From NCBI GenBank assembly GCA_016212665.1, contig JACREZ010000014.1, positions 1 to 50,022 on the forward strand: 50,022 nt of DNA. Reading direction: 5' to 3'. A model generated the notes under the pieces. The model ran no database searches. It had not been told where the DNA came from and worked only from the letters and a program-made list of their open reading frames with translations. Shown one piece after another: positions 46,301 to 50,022 of this stretch. Numbering within the stretch: the stretch's first letter is position 1; each line of letters opens with the position of its first letter. This DNA comes from Ignavibacteriota bacterium (GTDB lineage: Bacteria > Bacteroidota > Ignavibacteria > UBA10030 > SZUA-254). The translations under genes were made by a program, and so were the position numbers.

Positions 46301-49300
46301 TTTATTTTCGACGTACCGGATAGCAATACAACCTATGCCGCGGTTGCAACAAGCGGCGCATGGTATCCGAATCTTATTTATAAATCTACCAATGCAGGCG
46401 GAAAGAAAGCATACAAACCTTCCAACTCAACCGGATTTGGTGATCAGTTTGTGAAAGGTAATTTAACCATTGAAGCCGGCGTTACCGATACAGTCGGCGG
46501 CGTATTCAATGAAGCATTGGAATTACATGGCGACCTGATCAACTACGGTACGTTGATGTCGGTTGCTTCTTCATGGGTAGAATTTGCAGGAAGCGATCAA
46601 CAGGAAATTAGCGGTAACCCCGTAACATTCTACAATGGTTTTGTTATGAACAATCCAAATGGAGTTGCATTGCAAACGAACGTGACTGTTGCAGGTGGAA
46701 CAGCAACATTCACCAATGGTGATATGTTAACAGTGACAAACTCTGTTTCACTTGACCCGGCAGGAACATTGCTGGAAACAAATGGAACAATCAAAGGAAC
46801 CGTTACTGCGACGCGTACACTTTCACAAAGCGTGAATAATACATTCGGTGATATCGGAATGGAAATCAATGCACTCAGTGCAGCGCCCGGTGTGACCACA
46901 GTAAATCGTACGACGGGTACATTCCTTACAGGAAATGATAATCAATCAATTCGCCGCTTCTTTGATGTTACGACAGCAGGAACACCACCGTTCAATGCAA
47001 CCGTTGTTCTCAAGTATGCTGAGTCCGAATTGAACGGCAATGATGAAGCAACGTTATTCCTCCACAAATCAACCGATGGTGGAACGACATGGAGCGGAAA
47101 AGGCGGTACGCCGAACACTTCGTTAAATAAAGTGACGACGACTGGAATTAATACCTTCTCACGATTCACACTCGCATCGTCATCAACTCCGTTATATGCA
47201 ACTCATACAATTACAATGCGCAAGTATGAAGATGCGGACGGAGATTTAGGAACTGCCGGTACATTGAAGAAATGGTACATGGAATTATATGAGAATTCCA
47301 TTGCTCCGGAAAACCTTGTCAACTCAGGGAACTTCAATACAGTGACGACAGAAAATCTCGCCGCAGGTATGTACATTGCCAAAGAAGCTGACAGTTCAGG
47401 CTGGGTACATGTCGGTACAATCGTTGATAATGGTTCAGGTGCGGTTTCCCGTTATGGTTCGCACAGTTACGATACAATTGTTGTCGGTGGCGCTGTTCCC
47501 GGTACAGTTGATTTCTATAATTCACGTGTTAGCAGTATTACGATTAATAAATACCGCGACCGTGACGGTGATGCAGGCACAACGGGAGACCAGACAGCAA
47601 AAGAATGGGGTCTTGCACTCTATAAAGATGCAGTCAGCGGTTCACCGATTGCAGAAGGAAATACATCTTCCCTCGTTGTTGAAAATCTTGCAGGCGGAAC
47701 GTATATCGCCGTAGAAGCAGACAGCGCAGGATGGTTCCCTGTCGGCGGTTCAAACTACGATACCGTCACCATTGCGTCGAATGAAAATGTTACTATCAAT
47801 TTCTACAACGTGAAAGCAAACACTCTCACAGTCAGAAAATATCAGGATGATGATGGCGACCCGCTTACGGTTGCAGACCAGACATTAAAGTCATGGTATC
47901 TCGAAGTTCACAGCGGTTCTGCATCGGGACCGGTTGTGTTCAGCGGTACAGCATCAAGCATCTCCAACTCAATGTTGGCTGATGGTATGTATTATGTCAC
48001 CGAAGCGGACAGCACTCCGTGGGTCAGTCTCGGCTTCAAAGTTGATGGAGTGTATGCAGAAAATTCAGCAGGACAGTTTACCGGTAGTGTTGAATTACTC
48101 GATGGACAAAGTTCAACATTCGATTTCTTCAACGCACCCGCAATTTACGGAAGCAAATTCCGTACGTTCAATCCGGATAGTATTGCGACTGCACGCGATA
48201 ACTTCGGAAAGATGGGGAAAGTTGTAAAGAAGAAAGCAGATAAAGTAGAATTCGTATTGTATACGGTCAATGACCAAACCGGTGTGAATGCTTTACACAT
48301 GGAATTCACGGTTGCAGTTGATACTGCAAAAGAATTCTATACAGAACCTACCTCGTCAGCAGTCGAAGTAGTAAAATCGGGACTCAAGAAATGGAACTTT
48401 ACCTTTAATTCTCCATTGAATAACGGCGATACAGTTCGTGTGTATGGATGGGGAAAGAAAGGTTCCATCCAGAAAGTTGGTAAATACTATTGGATGAACG
48501 GAACAACGAAAGTCGGCGTAGATAAAAAGAATCCAACCTTTACGCTGAATCAACTCCGTCTCCCGATGCCGAATCGCATCAATGTTGCTGAAGAAACATT
48601 CGTGCAGGGTGCATTCACTGCAACCAACGGAATGTTGATTGGTGCACGCACGGACAGCGCAAAAGCATACGGCTGGGTCATTATGAAAAAGGCAGGTGAC
48701 TTGCTCACATCACTTGGTAAACCATCAAAAGACATAGTGAATTTCCATGACAGTGCAGCACATGGCTTTGACAGACTTTCCAACGGAAAAGTTTTCCTTG
48801 GAAAGAAAACCTCATTGCCGGCAAAGACTCAGGACAACGTCTTGTTTGCAAACCTTGCCGCATTGAAGTTAAGTATTGCCGCATCTGCTCTTGAAAAAAC
48901 TCCTATTGGTTTGGGTGAATTGATTCTTGCAGATACGCAAGCAAACGTATTGAACGATATGACGCTCGCACAGATTGCCGTAAAGGGCGATTCCATGATG
49001 AGCGGCGGTGTCGGTCGCACGTTTGAATCAGCAGACGCATTTGCGAACCTCAGCAACACCATCCGCCGGGTTCTCGATGCGTTTGAAGGTGATATGGATA
49101 CTGTGACTTTCGGTTCAAAGTTAGTAACCAAAGGCGCACAGCGTTTGATTGATTGCACAATTCTCCGTGCAAACCCGACGGCAATTCCGGCACGCATCAT
49201 TCCGACGACAGAAAACATACTGCCCGAAACGTATGCGTTGTACCAGAACTATCCGAACCCCTTCAACCCGGCAACAACCATCGCATTCGACTTACCGTTC

Positions 49301-49519
49301 GTTTCGAACGTGACCTTGAAGATTTATAACATTCTTGGTCAGGAAGTCGCAACGTTGCTTGACAAACAGGAACTCGAAGAAGGCGCGCAGGAACTCTCGT
49401 TCGACGCCGCCAACTTCTCTTCCGGTGTGTATCTCTATCGCATCACCGCCGAATCGGTAGATGAAGATGGAATCAGCAACACGTTCACCTCTGTGAAGAA
49501 GATGGTGTTGATGAAGTAA
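43358..49519 (+). CDS. Large multi-domain T9SS surface protein with three SdrD-B-like repeats
   Basis: About 2053 residues from the ATG at 43358, preceded by AAAGGA and giving a signal peptide (MKQQLNIFTRLFVVAVVAIL ... MAQGQ). The in-frame ATG at 43220 adds 46 non-signal residues. Order: a lectin-like beta domain (about 30-265); two copies of a paired unit (about 265-545 and 545-805), each with AAGN or AGPNSDxASF, VxxxTIRDGGGxADxDA and an Ig-like part; a right-handed beta-helix-like region beginning DTLDWDDANSW (about 807-1280); three repeats with KYxDxDGDxxT and EADSxGW (1283-1597) resembling SdrD-B/SpaA domains; a variant of the shared pre-sorting module (LKLSIAASALE, GLGELIL); and a T9SS sorting domain (QNYPNPFNPATTIAFDLP). 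It is likely an adhesin or matrix protein at the cell surface. Confidence 0.86.
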   Translation: MKQQLNIFTRLFVVAVVAILTMGTMAQGQLLTNENFDYSTGQLTNVNGGGNVSGGNWVSYSGTTLPLQVTSGSLTFTGYASSGVGNKVVTQPGSAEDAYRQFTTQTTGTVYFGFLLNVTSTTGMVANTSTTGDYSFALTPSNSTSALNARVSVRVGSVAGTYNLGLRASSSNTTSTFKSTDYATGVTHLIVVSYQIVDGATNDIVKMWIDPAIGGSESTSDLSQTAGIDLADVARMAIRQGTNSVNSEVDGIRIGTTWESVTGATGDANSDIVAAGNETSNIDYASFQLGAIGATTDAVKVWSFTIRDGGGAADADALPTILTGVTIDKGGIGNPSWASTIRQAALYNGSTEVGEVSVTGETISFSGLSLSTPDDGSTTLDLYLTFETSATDNSQYQFQITNANVTAQGFNASTFSAFSAQTSSTTSDANRVEVTASKLTFTTNPAASVAQNVNFAAAVTAYDVNNNVDLDFTGNVTVGVQTGTGAVSSVAGLTQAAASGVASWSDLRYNTAETGVQLDANSGVLTEGVSSSFDVVGLSAASDIVAGPNSDLASFSSLIDSQGEQVEVYDITIRDGGGSADGDAVGTIVDQIVFGQSGANTAADWSQYIQGVELFNGLTSLGTGTVGATTLTFSGSPLVATTDGGSVDLQLKVYLNTSMPAGAEGIVLGFKVNQNTDVTTNSSGSLFAAGGSDVAGSSAISVVATQLGFGANIANQTSGVAFATSVKATDVNGNLDEDYASTVTLSISSGSGALSGTTSGAASGGTASFSGVIVTGSGDHVLDAGDGSLLTSSNIFNVVLPAAPAVFKIANYTPPLKSRTVSTVDTLDWDDANSWTQISGNDLNNIPDGDDDVILDNTFKSGSYVLLLANIRRDTVKTLTIGYAGNTNTIEALIPSTSTLSSPLRIGDGVAGNHDLLILQGGVLNNRTTTTSSTAIFVVGFSSPARDTMTIRSGGTLIHASKTGTTYMFRGSQAKDGDYGTFIFDVPDSNTTYAAVATSGAWYPNLIYKSTNAGGKKAYKPSNSTGFGDQFVKGNLTIEAGVTDTVGGVFNEALELHGDLINYGTLMSVASSWVEFAGSDQQEISGNPVTFYNGFVMNNPNGVALQTNVTVAGGTATFTNGDMLTVTNSVSLDPAGTLLETNGTIKGTVTATRTLSQSVNNTFGDIGMEINALSAAPGVTTVNRTTGTFLTGNDNQSIRRFFDVTTAGTPPFNATVVLKYAESELNGNDEATLFLHKSTDGGTTWSGKGGTPNTSLNKVTTTGINTFSRFTLASSSTPLYATHTITMRKYEDADGDLGTAGTLKKWYMELYENSIAPENLVNSGNFNTVTTENLAAGMYIAKEADSSGWVHVGTIVDNGSGAVSRYGSHSYDTIVVGGAVPGTVDFYNSRVSSITINKYRDRDGDAGTTGDQTAKEWGLALYKDAVSGSPIAEGNTSSLVVENLAGGTYIAVEADSAGWFPVGGSNYDTVTIASNENVTINFYNVKANTLTVRKYQDDDGDPLTVADQTLKSWYLEVHSGSASGPVVFSGTASSISNSMLADGMYYVTEADSTPWVSLGFKVDGVYAENSAGQFTGSVELLDGQSSTFDFFNAPAIYGSKFRTFNPDSIATARDNFGKMGKVVKKKADKVEFVLYTVNDQTGVNALHMEFTVAVDTAKEFYTEPTSSAVEVVKSGLKKWNFTFNSPLNNGDTVRVYGWGKKGSIQKVGKYYWMNGTTKVGVDKKNPTFTLNQLRLPMPNRINVAEETFVQGAFTATNGMLIGARTDSAKAYGWVIMKKAGDLLTSLGKPSKDIVNFHDSAAHGFDRLSNGKVFLGKKTSLPAKTQDNVLFANLAALKLSIAASALEKTPIGLGELILADTQANVLNDMTLAQIAVKGDSMMSGGVGRTFESADAFANLSNTIRRVLDAFEGDMDTVTFGSKLVTKGAQRLIDCTILRANPTAIPARIIPTTENILPETYALYQNYPNPFNPATTIAFDLPFVSNVTLKIYNILGQEVATLLDKQELEEGAQELSFDAANFSSGVYLYRITAESVDEDGISNTFTSVKKMVLMK

Positions 49520-49541
49520 CGCATTGGAGTACTGGATAGGT

Positions 49542-49583
49542 GGAGTAATGGAGTATAGAAATACTCCTATACTCCATAACTCC
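49542..49583 (+). repeat. Inverted repeat GGAGTAATGGAGTATAG
   Basis: GGAGTAATGGAGTATAG (49542-49558) pairs with CTATACTCCATAACTCC (49567-49583) with one mismatch and an 8-nt loop, 22 nt after the stop codon. It is built from GGAGTA-type units that also occur singly in the flanks. Confidence 0.75.
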
Positions 49584-49613
49584 AACAATCCAAATGTTCA
49601 TTGATTCAATAGT

Positions 49614-49653
49614 AAATCCCGTCCCGCTTTTTTGCGGGACGGGATTTTTTTTT
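49614..49653 (+). terminator. Strong intrinsic terminator
   Basis: A perfect 14-bp stem, AAATCCCGTCCCGC (49614-49627) with GCGGGACGGGATTT (49634-49647), has a six-T loop and a T-run to 49653. It ends the transcription unit of the preceding gene. Confidence 0.92.
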
Positions 49654-49757
49654 AATAGCCTTTCTTTCATCTTCTTCTGTAATGTGTGCTTCATGTGTGT
49701 TGTTTTACTGTCCGGTATACTTGAAGGTAATAAGGGAACGATATTTTTATTGTAATA

Positions 49758-49870
49758 GTTACTAAGGTTTTCATTTGTCGTACTTGTTTCTTAATTTCAC
49801 ATTTCAACTTATCTTCTCGTACTCGTTTGCTTTTTGGACAAAGATATTTTCTATTTGAAACCTTAGTAAC
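49758..49870. repeat. 113-bp segment bounded by 13-bp inverted repeats
   Basis: GTTACTAAGGTTT (49758-49770) and AAACCTTAGTAAC (49858-49870) are perfect inverted repeats. Inside is a near direct repeat, TCGTACTTGTTT and TCGTACTCGTTT. It could be a small non-autonomous element. From 49871 to the window end I see no gene; only a small hairpin TTCACC/GGTGAA is present. Confidence 0.55.
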
Positions 49871-50022
49871 ACTAGAAAATACCTTATCCCCGCTATAGAC
49901 ACCCCAATAATCATGTAACCTATTGAACAATAACGCGTATGACTGTTAGACGAATTCACCGGATGGGTGAAATATCAGGAAAATAGAACTTTTCACATTG
50001 ATGCGAATACAAATAGTACCAA

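Overview
The window looks like a chromosomal segment from a Gram-negative bacterium of the FCB superphylum, most likely the Ignavibacteria/Chlorobi side of Bacteroidota. Three things support this. Nine long proteins end in a type IX secretion (T9SS) type A sorting domain that starts with the NYPNPFNP motif typical of that group. Several promoters fit the Bacteroidota sigma-A pattern TTG-N20-TAnnTTT rather than -35/-10 boxes. There is also a TonB-dependent receptor and an outer-membrane usher. The DNA is moderately AT-rich by eye. All supported genes are on the + strand, and every complete one begins with a signal peptide. I see no housekeeping, replication, tRNA or rRNA gene.

Layout. (1) 1-5997: the 3' end of a small gene with a terminator, then a PapD-like chaperone, an outer-membrane usher overlapping it by ATGA, and a 13-repeat BNR/YCF48-type propeller protein 12 nt later. 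This reads as a divergent chaperone-usher surface-fibre locus. (2) 6118-9062: a YdjY-domain lipoprotein-like or periplasmic protein and a TonB-dependent receptor with heme-receptor-like boxes. (3) 9150-25685: a free-standing secreted squalene-cyclase-like toroid protein, then two giant paralogues (2173 and about 2820 aa) that carry the same toroid among PKD, CARDB and many SdrD-B-type calcium-loop domains. (4) 25871-30864: two tandem paralogous SBBP propeller proteins. (5) 31815-42992: an extracellular phospholipase-D-type nuclease with lamin-tail and OB-fold domains, a WxDxR propeller-like protein, and an OB-fold-rich protein. (6) 43358-49519: a further multi-domain surface protein of about 2053 aa.

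How the genes work together. The T9SS cargo proteins combine interchangeable N-terminal domains with one of two C-terminal modules. Six of them (from 10353, 17223, 25871, 28495, 36881 and 43358) share an unnamed module of about 230-275 aa directly before the sorting domain. Two others (31815, 39846) share a GWNxVS-type module. The region behaves as a cargo island in which ectodomains are swapped onto fixed export modules. The T9SS machinery itself is not in the window.

The intergenic DNA is also rich in structure: two copies of a 117-118 bp element with 17-bp terminal inverted repeats, a three-member TGAGTCGCAC repeat family, a 16-unit 21-bp tandem array whose alternating units are nearly reverse-complementary, several strong intrinsic terminators, and a 7-bp ATTTCGG repeat that sits in frame inside the sorting domains of two paralogues.
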